Source: Pseudomonas sp. 6D_7.1_Bac1 (GTDB taxonomy: Bacteria; Pseudomonadota; Gammaproteobacteria; Pseudomonadales; Pseudomonadaceae). From it: a stretch of 64,000 nucleotides of DNA. The notes beneath the pieces were generated by a model that saw only the letters and a program-made list of their open reading frames with translations, did not search any database and was not told the origin of the DNA. The translations under genes and the position numbers were made by a program. This document shows positions 25,728 through 34,414 of the stretch, in pieces. The stretch spans positions 227,198 to 291,197 of the forward strand of contig NZ_JANLNW010000074.1 in NCBI RefSeq assembly GCF_025465945.1, read 5' to 3'. Every line of letters begins with the position of its first letter. The stretch's first letter is position 1.

Positions 25728-26819
25728 CTACACCACCAATCCAGCCCGCTCAAAGGCCAAAGGCTCCAGAGCCCTCATCTCAACAAGCGTCAGCGGCGAA
25801 AAGTTGCGATCAAGCTGCAGTTCAGAGAACCGCTCAATGCTCAGGCCGCCTTCGCGGAAAAGCTTCGCGCGAACCGGGCCAATGGCTTTGTCCTGGAACG
25901 CCTCCGGCTGCTGCTTGAGCCAGTCGTAGTAGCTGAGGTCCGCCCTCACCTGCTGCGGGCCATCCTCTCCAATCGATGCCCGGGTGGCTCCCTCGGCGAA
26001 CATTTTGCTGAAGCGCGTCACCGCCACCACTGTCGAGCGACAGTTGATGTGAATCGGTGGTCGAGGCCCCTCGGTCAACTTGAAGCGCTGTTTGTCGAGC
26101 GATCGGCATTGGCTGGTGGTCTTCAAATCCAGTGTGCTGACCCATTCCACCGCCTGGACGACATCAGGATTTTCCTTCAGCGTCTCCATGCGTGCCTGAG
26201 TGGCCACGTGCTGCACTGCCGTTCGCACCACAGCGCCGGCATTCCGATTGGTCGTGGCCAAGATGCCGTCGTTGTAGTTGAGCGCCTTGGTCCCGCGGAT
26301 GTTCTTGATGATCTGAAAGTTGGTCTGGCCTTCGAAGAAGCCCTGCCGGATCGCGCCTGTGAGGCGCTGTCGTTCATTGGCGGTGAACCCATCAATGAAC
26401 GCCTTGAGCAGCTTCCCGCCGTCCGCGCCGCGCACGCTGAGCGGATTGGTGAGGATCGCAGCTCGAATTGCAGCAGCACCAGGCACCGCCGCATCGAACG
26501 AGACGCCCACCGGTGCCGCTCGAGTCAGGCTGGTGGCTTCGAACTCGGCCTCGTAGTTCGCAATTTCGATCAGATCGAGGTTCAACTGCGCGCTGTAGCG
26601 ATCGAAGATGCCCAGCAGCAGGCTGTCGACCTCTTGCAGCAACACCTCAAGACGCCGAGTTGTGTACTCCGTCAGGTCGGTACTGGACAGGCGTTCGCGA
26701 ATCGAGCGGTCAATCTCCTTGAGGAAAGGCCCGAACTTGGCGACTTCTCCCGACTTCAGCTGCTCAAGGAACACAGCGTGCCGAATGGAGGCATCAAGGA
26801 TCGCTTGGTTGGCCGCCAT
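25728..26819 (-). CDS. Minor head protein (Mu F/SPP1 gp7-like)
   Basis: The 363-aa protein has the Mu F-like core around residues 190-265: RTAVQHVATQARMETLKEN, a WVSTLDLKTTSQCRSLDKQRF segment with the conserved Cys, and PPIHINCRST with a second Cys/His. Such proteins sit near the portal and aid DNA ejection or portal loading. It overlaps the portal gene by 26 bases, standard order. Confidence 0.88.
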   Translation of the reverse strand: MAANQAILDASIRHAVFLEQLKSGEVAKFGPFLKEIDRSIRERLSSTDLTEYTTRRLEVLLQEVDSLLLGIFDRYSAQLNLDLIEIANYEAEFEATSLTRAAPVGVSFDAAVPGAAAIRAAILTNPLSVRGADGGKLLKAFIDGFTANERQRLTGAIRQGFFEGQTNFQIIKNIRGTKALNYNDGILATTNRNAGAVVRTAVQHVATQARMETLKENPDVVQAVEWVSTLDLKTTSQCRSLDKQRFKLTEGPRPPIHINCRSTVVAVTRFSKMFAEGATRASIGEDGPQQVRADLSYYDWLKQQPEAFQDKAIGPVRAKLFREGGLSIERFSELQLDRNFSPLTLVEMRALEPLAFERAGLVV

Positions 26820-28257
26820 TTGCGTTCGCTCCAGTCAAATCGTCCAATTGTGGGCCGGCGTTTGCCGTCTGCAGCTCGTCCCGGATCTCGTCGTCGGTCT
26901 TCTCCGGATCGATCACCCCGCGGTCACGCAGGTATTGCCAGAAATCACCCTCCGGCAGCCTGCCGCCCTGCACCGCATTGAACAGCGCAGTGAGGATCGT
27001 TGCGTCGAGACTGATCTGACTGAAGTCCTGATTGAGTTTGTAGAGCGCTTCGCCGGTGACGTTCACAAACTCGACCATCCAGACCAGGCACTGCGAATAG
27101 GCCTCGCTGACGTTGCTCACAATCAGGGAAAGCACGCTGTGCTCTGCCGCGCTGTCATTGTCGGCCTGAGTGGCAGTCTTCACCGCGCTACCGCGCTCGA
27201 TCAGGCGGGCGCCGAGCGACACCATGTCCTCTTTTTTGCCGTCCATAGCCTCCTTGGCGACGATGTTCGGCTGCGCTTGCCAGACGCCGCATGCGCCGCC
27301 TTGAGGAAGCAGCCAGGGTGCCCGGGAACCGAGAAAGATGCCCTGATCTTCCATGTGCTTACGCCAGGCTTCGGAAAGCCCGCTCATCCATGGCTGAGGC
27401 TGGCCCACCAGATAAGCCGCTTCCTCGTAGTCCGCGCTGTTCCGGTAATGACCGATGTTCACTTCGGCCATGTCGTACAACGGCGAGTCATCAATACTGC
27501 TGTCGTTGTTCTCGCTGCCCAGGAACTGGAATGGGATAACACGCCACGGTTGACCGGTACCGTTCAGTGGAGTGAAAGGCGCGGTGGTCATCAACGTCTC
27601 GCTGGCGCCTTCTTTCCATACTTCCTGCGTGTAAACGCCGGCCGCGTCGAGGCGAAGCACTCGAAACTGCACAACCTGCTCGCTGCCGAAACCATCATCG
27701 GTATCGACGTCGACCACTTCACGCAGCACAACAAGACTCAGCAGGTGCTGGCCACCGACTTGGCGAGTCTTCCAGTTGATGATCGCCTCAGTTGGATAAC
27801 TGGCGATGTTCGCTCGGGCCCGGCCTGCCTGCTCGTCAGCCTTGCTTACGGTGCCGGGCTCAACACTTGCGTAGTCCACCAGTAGCCCGTGCCGGCCGAC
27901 TTCAAGCAGGTGCCCGATGACCGACTGTGACTGCTGGTAGATGCTCACGCCCTGCCCGTCGATGTCCTTCGACACATAGTTGAGCGCGCCGGGAACAGTC
28001 AGCGTTGGCCAGGTACGGAACACGGCACCGACCAGGCTGTGTTTCGTTCGGCCGGTAGCGTTGTAGAACACGGCGCGCTTCTTGTAAGCGTCGTAGCGTT
28101 CTTTGTTGTCCTTGCTCGTGTCCGCTGCGTTTGGTCGTGGCAGATACAGGTCGCCAGCAGCCTTGATGGTTTCCGAGCCTTTGCAGACGTCGCGCACCAA
28201 GCGCCAGCGGTTTCGCGCCGCGTCGTACTCGGGGCGTGTGAAAGTGACGTCGCTCAT
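26794..28257 (-). CDS. Portal protein (DUF4055 family)
   Basis: The 487-aa protein starts MSDVTFTRPEYDAARNRWRL and carries LPRPNAADTSKDNKERYDAY and FYNATGRTKHSLVGAVFR, typical of DUF4055 portals. Twelve copies would form the DNA entry ring. It overlaps the terminase stop by 1 base and the minor head gene by 26. Normal length. Confidence 0.9.
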   Translation of the reverse strand: MSDVTFTRPEYDAARNRWRLVRDVCKGSETIKAAGDLYLPRPNAADTSKDNKERYDAYKKRAVFYNATGRTKHSLVGAVFRTWPTLTVPGALNYVSKDIDGQGVSIYQQSQSVIGHLLEVGRHGLLVDYASVEPGTVSKADEQAGRARANIASYPTEAIINWKTRQVGGQHLLSLVVLREVVDVDTDDGFGSEQVVQFRVLRLDAAGVYTQEVWKEGASETLMTTAPFTPLNGTGQPWRVIPFQFLGSENNDSSIDDSPLYDMAEVNIGHYRNSADYEEAAYLVGQPQPWMSGLSEAWRKHMEDQGIFLGSRAPWLLPQGGACGVWQAQPNIVAKEAMDGKKEDMVSLGARLIERGSAVKTATQADNDSAAEHSVLSLIVSNVSEAYSQCLVWMVEFVNVTGEALYKLNQDFSQISLDATILTALFNAVQGGRLPEGDFWQYLRDRGVIDPEKTDDEIRDELQTANAGPQLDDLTGANANGGQPSDP

Positions 28258-29744
28258 CAGCGTGCGATTCCCATTTTCATAGAGGTGGCCGGCTTGTTGG
28301 CGCTCTTCGCAACAGCGAAGTAACGAAAACCGTCGGAGCCGTGAGAGGTCCAGTCATGCAGCGGCCGGTCTTTCCAGCAGCCGCGCTTGTCGTCCCATTC
28401 CTTGCGATAGTTCTCCAGGCAGCCGATGCCTTTTTCGCACTTCGACTCATCGAAAACACAGAGCGGAAGAATCTCCCGCACCGCCTCGATGCCGTCGTTG
28501 ATGCCGATCTTCGGAACCACCTGGAACGTCATGCAGTATTTCTGCCCGTCAATCTCGTAGCCCTCTTGGGCGAGCTCCCGGCGGGTTTTGGCATCGCTGC
28601 CGAACTCACGGTTATCGATATCGTGCGGCCCCCAGTGCTCGGAGTAGGTGTAACCCTTGTCCTTGAGCACTTTCATGTAGTGCCGCAGGCCTTCGCCCGA
28701 GTTTTCGTAATAGTCGATAACGTGGTACTCGGTGCCGATCTGGCGCACGAACCAGATGGCCGTGGAGTCGCCGACGCCGATATCCCAGAACGTCATCACC
28801 GGTTGGTGGCTGTTGTTCGGGATCGCGCCAATTCGCTGCTGGGCATAAAGCTTGGTGAACTGCTGGGCGTAATAGGCGCCCTCTACCGACTGCTGGAAAG
28901 CCTCAACCGGTATCGACGGGTATTCCCGCTTCATGTCGTCGCCGAGCGTCTTCTCCTTGGCCGCATACCAGGCGCGCTGCCCGTCATTTGTGACGATGCC
29001 GTGTTTCGCGTGCAGCTCGTTGAAGTAATCGGTCAGACGCTGCGGGATGACCACATCAGTCGGGTCAAGCCAGTAAGCTTTGTTCTTCCACCAACTGAAA
29101 AAGAAGAACTTCCAGTCCAGCAGACCGAGGGACACACCGGCGAGTTGCTGGCGTTCAGCAGCTTGGCTGTAGTCGAAGAAGTACCCAGCTCGGCCCTCTG
29201 CCGTCGATTCAATGGTGACGAAACAATCGGTGGCCACAGCCTCAAAGGCACCGGTGACAATCTCGCGTGCCTTGTGTGGGAACTTGGCACAGATCTTCCC
29301 GAACTCGGACACATGCAGGTAACGCAGCGTGCCGCCTCGGAATGAAGTGGAAACGTAAAGCGAGCCACCCTTCTTGAACACCAGCTCGCCGGCAGCATCA
29401 TTCTTCGCCGGGTTGGCCATTCGAATAGCTGACGGCAGGTTGTCGTAGGCGTATTTCACCTTCTCTCGGAACAGACGCTTTGCATCAGTCAGGGTGTGAG
29501 CAATCAACGCGCACTTGGCCGACTCGAACAGCGCGGCGTCAAGCTGGATGATGCAGCACTCTGTGGTGAAGCCGAGCTGGCGAGCCTTCAGGATGATGTT
29601 GCGAGTGTGCATCCCTTCAAAGTATTCAACCTGCTCGTCCGTCATCCGGAAGCGGACCTTCTTGCCCTGCTTGTCCGTGATGAAGTAGAGGTTGTTCAGG
29701 CGCCATCGCTTGTCCCGGAGCAGCTTCATGTGCTCGGGCTTCAT
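28257..29744 (-). CDS. terL: Terminase large subunit
   Basis: The 495-aa protein has an N-terminal packaging ATPase with an adenine-motif Gln and atypical Walker A (KARQLGFTTE, about residues 53-62), acidic Walker B region, and a C-terminal RNase H-like nuclease beginning MTFWDIGVGDST with the expected Asp. It cuts concatemeric DNA and drives packaging. It follows the small subunit by one base. Confidence 0.92.
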   Translation of the reverse strand: MKPEHMKLLRDKRWRLNNLYFITDKQGKKVRFRMTDEQVEYFEGMHTRNIILKARQLGFTTECCIIQLDAALFESAKCALIAHTLTDAKRLFREKVKYAYDNLPSAIRMANPAKNDAAGELVFKKGGSLYVSTSFRGGTLRYLHVSEFGKICAKFPHKAREIVTGAFEAVATDCFVTIESTAEGRAGYFFDYSQAAERQQLAGVSLGLLDWKFFFFSWWKNKAYWLDPTDVVIPQRLTDYFNELHAKHGIVTNDGQRAWYAAKEKTLGDDMKREYPSIPVEAFQQSVEGAYYAQQFTKLYAQQRIGAIPNNSHQPVMTFWDIGVGDSTAIWFVRQIGTEYHVIDYYENSGEGLRHYMKVLKDKGYTYSEHWGPHDIDNREFGSDAKTRRELAQEGYEIDGQKYCMTFQVVPKIGINDGIEAVREILPLCVFDESKCEKGIGCLENYRKEWDDKRGCWKDRPLHDWTSHGSDGFRYFAVAKSANKPATSMKMGIAR

Positions 29745-29745
29745 G

Positions 29746-30270
29746 TCAGGCTTCCTTCGATAGTTCGTCCATCAGTGCGGCTAGGTCGTCGACTGTCTTG
29801 TCACCTGTCTCTGTGTCGAGGTTATAGGCCTGGCGCTCGCCCTTGATGACTTTGAGCTGAGCGTCGACGCCGGCGTTCAAGGATCGAGCGAAGTCGCCAA
29901 TGTTGTCCTTGTCCACGTCCATATCGGATAGCGCGTCGCAAAGCTTGTTCGCAATGCCACGCCACTGAGCGAGATCCGTGCGGTGAGCCAACACTACTGA
30001 GGCAGCCTCGTCGGATGCCTCATCTATAATTTGTTCGTCTTCACGCACTTCACGCTGCGTGACATCAGTGCGTGAAGCTGTGCGTGAAAGCTTTCCGTTG
30101 GTGGCTGCTCGCACCTGATCAGTCAGGTCTCGCTGCCACCCATGCTTCTTGGCTCTACTGCGAATCGTCCCTTCACTTGAACCGTACTTGTCGGCGATAC
30201 CGCGCAGTGAAAGCAATCCTGCCCGGTAGGCGCGCTCGATTGCCTCCCAGTCGGGTTGCTTAGTTGTCAT
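29746..30270 (-). CDS. terS: Terminase small subunit
   Basis: The 174-aa protein begins MTTKQPDWEAIERAYRAGLL with an N-terminal helix-turn-helix (SLRGIADKYGSSEGTIRSRAKKHGWQ) that would bind the packaging site, followed by helical oligomerisation segments. ATG 30270 fits the domain start; an in-frame extension upstream to 30372 overlaps the divergent gene and is unlikely. Confidence 0.85.
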   Translation of the reverse strand: MTTKQPDWEAIERAYRAGLLSLRGIADKYGSSEGTIRSRAKKHGWQRDLTDQVRAATNGKLSRTASRTDVTQREVREDEQIIDEASDEAASVVLAHRTDLAQWRGIANKLCDALSDMDVDKDNIGDFARSLNAGVDAQLKVIKGERQAYNLDTETGDKTVDDLAALMDELSKEA

Positions 30271-30359
30271 AAAATGTCTCAGGTGAGCCGAAAGCAGGGA
30301 TTGAAATGGTGGCGGGTTGCCGGTATTGATGAGACTCAACTCAACGCAAGGAATGCAAC

Positions 30360-30569
30360 ATGTCGCAAACAATACTCAGTGCAGTTAAGGCAGCCGGCGA
30401 TAATGATTTTTCGGCTGAGCAGCGTCGGTCATATGCAGTGGCTGCAGCCCTGGAAGTAATCGCAGCCAAGGCCGGGCAAAGCGGCGCCAACGCCACACTT
30501 CTGGAGCGCGAGATGGGGCGCCTTGGGGAGTACGCTGACTTGATCCAGGCAGCGCTAAAAGTCGAGTGA
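30360..30569 (+). CDS. Small protein divergent from terminase
   Basis: The 69-aa helical protein begins MSQTILSAVKAAGDNDFSAE with AAGGAATG upstream of the ATG. It runs against the late operon and is followed on the same strand by the gene at 30577. Function unknown. Confidence 0.55.
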   Translation: MSQTILSAVKAAGDNDFSAEQRRSYAVAAALEVIAAKAGQSGANATLLEREMGRLGEYADLIQAALKVE

Positions 30570-30576
30570 TCCATCC

Positions 30577-31023
30577 GTGCCGCACTCACCTGCGGCACAC
30601 TTTGGCTCAAGCACCCGCTCAACATGGACCGCCTACGTGGAATTAGACCAAGAAGAGGCTCAGGCAATCATTGCTGAGCTGAAAAGGATGCATGACGATA
30701 TTCGCAGCCTTATCAGCGACGCCGACGACAAATCACGGCTCACTGTAAACAGCACCGCCTCGCTCAAAGAGCGGCTGACGACCATCAAACAAGACATCAA
30801 GGACGCAGCCAAGAACGAAACACTGTCTCGTCGGAAAGCCTCCAAGACCGAGCTCGAGCAGGCATTCTTCGGGCCCGCTGTCAGAGGCGCCTCGTCCAAC
30901 TTCAGAATGCGCACCGATACAAGCCCAGTGAGCTCGGCCTGGGCGAGAGGCCTGCACGAAGTAGAGTCTGAACTCTCTTACTTCCTGTACAGCCTTGAGG
31001 CACACCTTAAAAAGAACTCATAG
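30577..31023 (+). CDS. Protein of unknown function, coiled-coil rich
   Basis: The frame runs from GTG 30577; a second GTG at 30637 (VELDQEEAQAII) is a plausible alternative start, giving about 128 aa. The body is strongly helical and charged (IIAELKRMHDDIRSLI, LKERLTTIKQDIKDA). It begins 8 bases after the preceding plus-strand gene, so the two likely form a small moron operon between terminase and holins. Confidence 0.55.
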   Translation: MPHSPAAHFGSSTRSTWTAYVELDQEEAQAIIAELKRMHDDIRSLISDADDKSRLTVNSTASLKERLTTIKQDIKDAAKNETLSRRKASKTELEQAFFGPAVRGASSNFRMRTDTSPVSSAWARGLHEVESELSYFLYSLEAHLKKNS

Positions 31024-31071
31024 CCATCAATGTCGCGACACAATTTGATAATTCTCGAAACGTGTTGCGAG

Positions 31072-31332
31072 CTACCCCGCCACCTCAAACACATGTCCGC
31101 GCCGAGTCCAGGCATAAGCCACCACTCCGGCATGGATCATCACAGTGAACGGGCTCACGTAGTGCCCCTGAACCGCAGCAGCGAAATCGCCGAACGCACC
31201 GATGGCCACCAGGTAGAACGAGATGCTGAGCATGGGCTGCTCAATCGGTCGGACGCGGCGCAGGTAGTCAATCGAGGCGATCACCACCAGCACACACAGA
31301 AATGCGTCTACGCCTCCCAAGATAGGATTCAT
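31072..31332 (-). CDS. Holin-like membrane protein
   Basis: The 86-aa protein has about two to three hydrophobic segments (GGVDAFLCVLVVIASIDYL; LSISFYLVAIGAFGDF; MIHAGVVAYAW) and a short charged end, the profile of a phage holin or pinholin. It follows another small membrane protein by 2 bases. Together they probably form the holin/antiholin pair near the late promoter. Confidence 0.75.
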   Translation of the reverse strand: MNPILGGVDAFLCVLVVIASIDYLRRVRPIEQPMLSISFYLVAIGAFGDFAAAVQGHYVSPFTVMIHAGVVAYAWTRRGHVFEVAG

Positions 31333-31334
31333 GA

Positions 31335-31646
31335 TCAGGCACTCCCGGTTGCGCCGAAACGTCCCGCCAGCGCCTTGAGGCCAGGGATGATGTTCATCGC
31401 CAACAGACCAATCAGAAAGGCAACACCGTTCTGGGTGTCACTATCTGGCGGAAGGCCGAACTGGTGAACAGCCAGGGGCGTGGTGAAAATCGCGGACAGA
31501 AAGCCGGTGGCCACCGCCCAAAATGCCTGTTTGCGCGTCAGCCCCTGCAACAGGGTTAGTGATACGCAGGCGCCCGCGAAACCAGCGACAGCTACGCCGT
31601 ACTTCGCAACAAGCGCAGCCGCAGCTGTAGTTGCTGGTTCAGCCAT
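31335..31646 (-). CDS. Holin-like membrane protein
   Basis: The 103-aa protein has three predicted membrane segments (VAVAGFAGACVSLTLLQGL; AFWAVATGFLSAIFTTPLAV; GVAFLIGLLAMNIIPGLKAL), typical of class I holins. It would permeabilise the inner membrane at lysis. Notably, the endolysin and spanins are 26 kb downstream. Confidence 0.8.
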   Translation of the reverse strand: MAEPATTAAAALVAKYGVAVAGFAGACVSLTLLQGLTRKQAFWAVATGFLSAIFTTPLAVHQFGLPPDSDTQNGVAFLIGLLAMNIIPGLKALAGRFGATGSA

Positions 31647-31663
31647 TTGATACTCCAGAAATG

Positions 31664-31688
31664 AAAAAGCCCCGCACTTGGCGAGGCT
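31664..31688 (-). terminator. Terminator before the holin genes
   Basis: AGCCCCGC/GCGAGGCT stem with one mismatch and a T run on the minus strand. Confidence 0.65.
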
Positions 31689-31708
31689 CTTATGAGATTT
31701 TCAACTAA

Positions 31709-31978
31709 TTAGCTATTTGGCTTGATCGTGATGGAGTCGAGATAGTCATGTCCAGCCCAGGTTAATTGGATCAAGTTCGACCCGGCAATAGATAGGAAGC
31801 CTGCGCCAGCACAAAGATTGGCCAAATAGATGCATTCTGGCTCATCCAAAGGCTTGTCTGGGTTGCCACTTGAGGAGCTCCACTTATCCAGCAGCTCAAC
31901 CAAGTAAATTCCGTCTTCGTTAGCGTATGCCTGCACAAGGTCCAGCAGATGCTTCACGTGATCCAAGTTACGTCTCAT
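31709..31978 (-). CDS. DUF2513-like protein
   Basis: The 89-aa protein begins MRRNLDHVKHLLDLVQAYAN and ends LTWAGHDYLDSITIKPNS, matching the DUF2513 pattern (R-D...LI..IL at the start, LTW-x-GHD-x-LD at the end). The fold is winged-helix-like; function is unknown. It is the first gene behind the late promoter. Confidence 0.75.
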   Translation of the reverse strand: MRRNLDHVKHLLDLVQAYANEDGIYLVELLDKWSSSSGNPDKPLDEPECIYLANLCAGAGFLSIAGSNLIQLTWAGHDYLDSITIKPNS

Positions 31979-32042
31979 AGATATCTCCTGTTGATCCGAT
32001 TAGCCGGAAAGCAGGTAATACCATAATGCAATCACACACAAC

Positions 32043-32067
32043 AAAAACCCGGCTCGGTGGCCGGGTC
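32043..32067 (-). terminator. tR'-type terminator just behind the late promoter
   Basis: ACCCGG/CCGGGT with extra pairs in the loop is followed by TTTTTG on the minus strand. It begins about 37 bases after the predicted pR' start site, so nearly all initiating transcripts should stop here unless polymerase is antiterminated. Confidence 0.75.
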
Positions 32068-32110
32068 TTCATGATGTCGTTGCGGCAGTGGTAAGTTGCG
32101 CAGTATGGGG

Positions 32111-32139
32111 AAATTACCGCAAAACACTCGACATGTCAA
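32111..32139 (-). promoter_or_regulatory. Predicted late promoter pR'
   Basis: On the minus strand TTGACA (32139-32134), a 17-base spacer and TAATTT (32116-32111) form a near-consensus promoter. It lies between the stop of the putative Q gene and the late operon, the same place as lambda pR'. Confidence 0.75.
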
Positions 32140-32144
32140 TATGT

Positions 32145-32822
32145 TTATGCCGCACTTTCTTCATTTTCCGAGTGAATCACCTGCCAAACTGGCTGTTGAG
32201 CATCTAGATCCACTTCCTTGATCACCTCTTTCAGTGAATCCCACACCCCTTTCCAGTCCCGAGCCCACTGAGTGATCTCAATCACCACGCCATAGAAGGC
32301 CTTCATCTCCTCAGAGATGCGAACCGGGCCCCACTCTGCTGCTCGACTCACCTCACCCTTGTATGACCGTAAAGCCATAGTGATCAGGCATTCAGCCTTG
32401 ATCTTCTTGGCATCGGACAGGCCAGAGAAATCAGCCCTTGCCGAAATCAGCTTCTCGGCATTCATGACATGCAGCATCGTAATACACGGGTGATACAGGA
32501 AATGCCCGAGCTGCTGCACCTGGAATGGCAGTGTTTCAATCGCGCGCTGGATCTTCCCCATCGTGACCAGATGCGCGGCCCGAGCGGTGGACCGGCCAAT
32601 TGGCTTGCGACGCGTCTCGCTGATGCTGATCCGCTGGCGGGTGGCCAGAATGCGTTCTTCCTTGTCATCCCCCATCGCAGCGAACACCACCTCATGCTGG
32701 CGGGCCCGGGTCTTCTTCAGTGTTGCCGCCGACTGTGCGGAGTCGATGGCCGCCGCGGTGATCGAGGCGTTTGATTCGTGTTGAGAGTCAGTCCATGCCT
32801 GACGTGCTCCGATTAGCTTCAT
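32145..32822 (-). CDS. Putative late antiterminator (Q position)
   Basis: The 225-aa protein is not clearly recognisable. It has a charged N-terminal half with basic helices (TLKKTRARQHE, ISISETRRKPIGR) and a C-terminal helical half (YHPCITMLHVMNAEKLI; ADFSGLSDAKKIKAECL). Position is the main evidence: it is the last gene before pR' and tR' and directly follows NinG, where lambdoid phages encode Q. It overlaps NinG by 4 bases. Confidence 0.6.
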   Translation of the reverse strand: MKLIGARQAWTDSQHESNASITAAAIDSAQSAATLKKTRARQHEVVFAAMGDDKEERILATRQRISISETRRKPIGRSTARAAHLVTMGKIQRAIETLPFQVQQLGHFLYHPCITMLHVMNAEKLISARADFSGLSDAKKIKAECLITMALRSYKGEVSRAAEWGPVRISEEMKAFYGVVIEITQWARDWKGVWDSLKEVIKEVDLDAQQPVWQVIHSENEESAA

Positions 32823-33400
32823 GCTGCTGCCCTCTTCAGTTCTTTGATTTTTTCCCGGTAATCCGCCTTCATGGCTTTCAGGTTTTCAATGGTGTAGCGC
32901 TTCGGCTCATGCGGCCCCTCCAGCCACTCAACCCGCTCGGTGCCGATGCGCTTAACCAGCTCAATGCGGTAATTCACGATGTCGCCGGACTTGTGGTTGT
33001 TGCACGGAGCGCACTGCTTCCACACGTTCAGCGGCTCGAACCGCAGCTCTGGGTTCGCTCCCACGGTGCGGTAGTGCCCGGCGTGATACTGGCCTTCGTG
33101 GTACCGACCGCAGCTCACACACGGCAGATCCTTGTCGCGCAGGCGAATGAATTCGTTAAACGCCTGCTGAGCCTCGCGCACGTGGTCCGCCTTCGGCTTG
33201 ATGCGCTCTTTTGCTACGCGGATCTCCCGGCGCTCGCGCTGGTCGATGGACTTCCGATCCTTCTCACGTTTGGCCTTGGCAACTGCCAGGCCGCACAGGG
33301 GGCTGCACACCACCTGCATCGAGCGCGCCGGAACGAACTCGGCCTTGCACGCGGCGTTGCGGCATTTCTTCTTGCGGAGCTCCTTGAGAGCAATCCTCAT
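32819..33400 (-). CDS. ninG: NinG/Rap-like recombination protein
   Basis: The 193-aa protein has two zinc-binding clusters: CRNAACKAEF...VCSPLCG near the N-terminus and LPCVSCGRYHEGQYHAGHYR with CAPCNNHKSG further on (HNH-like). These are the features of NinG/Rap, a Holliday-junction endonuclease in lambdoid nin regions. Overlaps both neighbours by 4 bases. Confidence 0.9.
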   Translation of the reverse strand: MRIALKELRKKKCRNAACKAEFVPARSMQVVCSPLCGLAVAKAKREKDRKSIDQRERREIRVAKERIKPKADHVREAQQAFNEFIRLRDKDLPCVSCGRYHEGQYHAGHYRTVGANPELRFEPLNVWKQCAPCNNHKSGDIVNYRIELVKRIGTERVEWLEGPHEPKRYTIENLKAMKADYREKIKELKRAAA

Positions 33401-33984
33401 GCGTAACTCCCCAACTGATCAGCAGCAGCCAGCGCGTCAGCCTCATTCTCAAAAACCGTGGACAGCACCAACCGCCAACAGGCTGCGAAAACATCCTTGT
33501 AGAGAGGCTCAAAATCCGACTCATCCATGTTCGCCCAACTGATCGACTTGGCCTCTTTACGGATGCCTTCGGGCGTGCGCACCAGGTGAAAGTGACCGGC
33601 CTCGATCGTTACCCACTCGCGGAATGCCTCACGGCTCTTGTCGACTGCCGGGAAGCGTTCCGCGCGAGCCTGCTCCAGCCCGGTGATGTACGCCGCAACT
33701 GCATGCGAAAGCTGCCCCGGCTTACCGCTTTGCGCCTCGAAGAACTTGGCCAGCCCCTGGATGCCCCGCATCTCTTGGCGCGGGATCAGGCCGCCGACCG
33801 GCTCCCAGTACTCCCAGGCCAGATCGAGCATCGAGAAGAACTTGCCGTGGAACTTGCCGTTGCGCATCCGGGTGAACTTGCCGTGGATGACTTGGCCAGC
33901 CTTCCACTTCTGGACAGTTTCGCGATCAGCTTCGGTGGCGGGCACCAGTCCTTGAGCAGTGCGGATCAGTGCGAGCTCAGCCAT
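33397..33984 (-). CDS. DUF1367 family phage protein
   Basis: The 195-aa protein begins MAELALIRTAQGLVPATEAD; the HGKFTRMRNGKFHGKFFSML segment and the EAKSISWANMDESDFEPLY segment are characteristic of DUF1367 nin-region proteins. Function unknown. It is coupled to NinG by ATGA. Confidence 0.82.
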   Translation of the reverse strand: MAELALIRTAQGLVPATEADRETVQKWKAGQVIHGKFTRMRNGKFHGKFFSMLDLAWEYWEPVGGLIPRQEMRGIQGLAKFFEAQSGKPGQLSHAVAAYITGLEQARAERFPAVDKSREAFREWVTIEAGHFHLVRTPEGIRKEAKSISWANMDESDFEPLYKDVFAACWRLVLSTVFENEADALAAADQLGSYA

Positions 33985-34414
33985 GGAGAGCCTCCTTGCT
34001 CATGGCGGCGCCAAGCTGACCGTCGAATTCAGCATCAAACTCATCTGGGGTGTCATCGATTTGCTTTAATGTCATGGCGCGCATTCGGCGGTACCGCTCG
34101 GCGTCTTTGTGCAGCACCTCGTTCTCAAACTTGAGCTTCTTGTTCTCCGCGATACTCAGGAAGCAGGCGGTGTCCGCAATCTGCAGGTCGGCCTTGAGTT
34201 GGCCTGCGCCCTTCCGAGCGATCTCAGCCTGGCCGCGAAGACCAGTGTTCTCCGCCTTCAGGTGATCGCGCTCGGCGATCAAGGCCAGAACATCAGCAGG
34301 ATCAACCTCGTCGTAAAATGCCGACAACGCACGCATCTCTTCGGCCTCATCAGCGTGGTTTGTGAAGTCCTGGGCGTACTCGGCTGCCTTCTTCAGTTCG
34401 CTGTAATCGGTCAT
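33977..34414 (-). CDS. Coiled-coil phage protein (Ea22/Ead-like)
   Basis: The 145-aa acidic protein begins MTDYSELKKAAEYAQ and has heptad-rich LIAERDHLKAENTGLRGQA and LSIAENKKLKFENEV regions, as in Ead/Ea22-like early proteins. It overlaps the helicase loader stop by one base (ATG reads through TGATG). Role not known. Confidence 0.7.
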   Translation of the reverse strand: MTDYSELKKAAEYAQDFTNHADEAEEMRALSAFYDEVDPADVLALIAERDHLKAENTGLRGQAEIARKGAGQLKADLQIADTACFLSIAENKKLKFENEVLHKDAERYRRMRAMTLKQIDDTPDEFDAEFDGQLGAAMSKEALHG

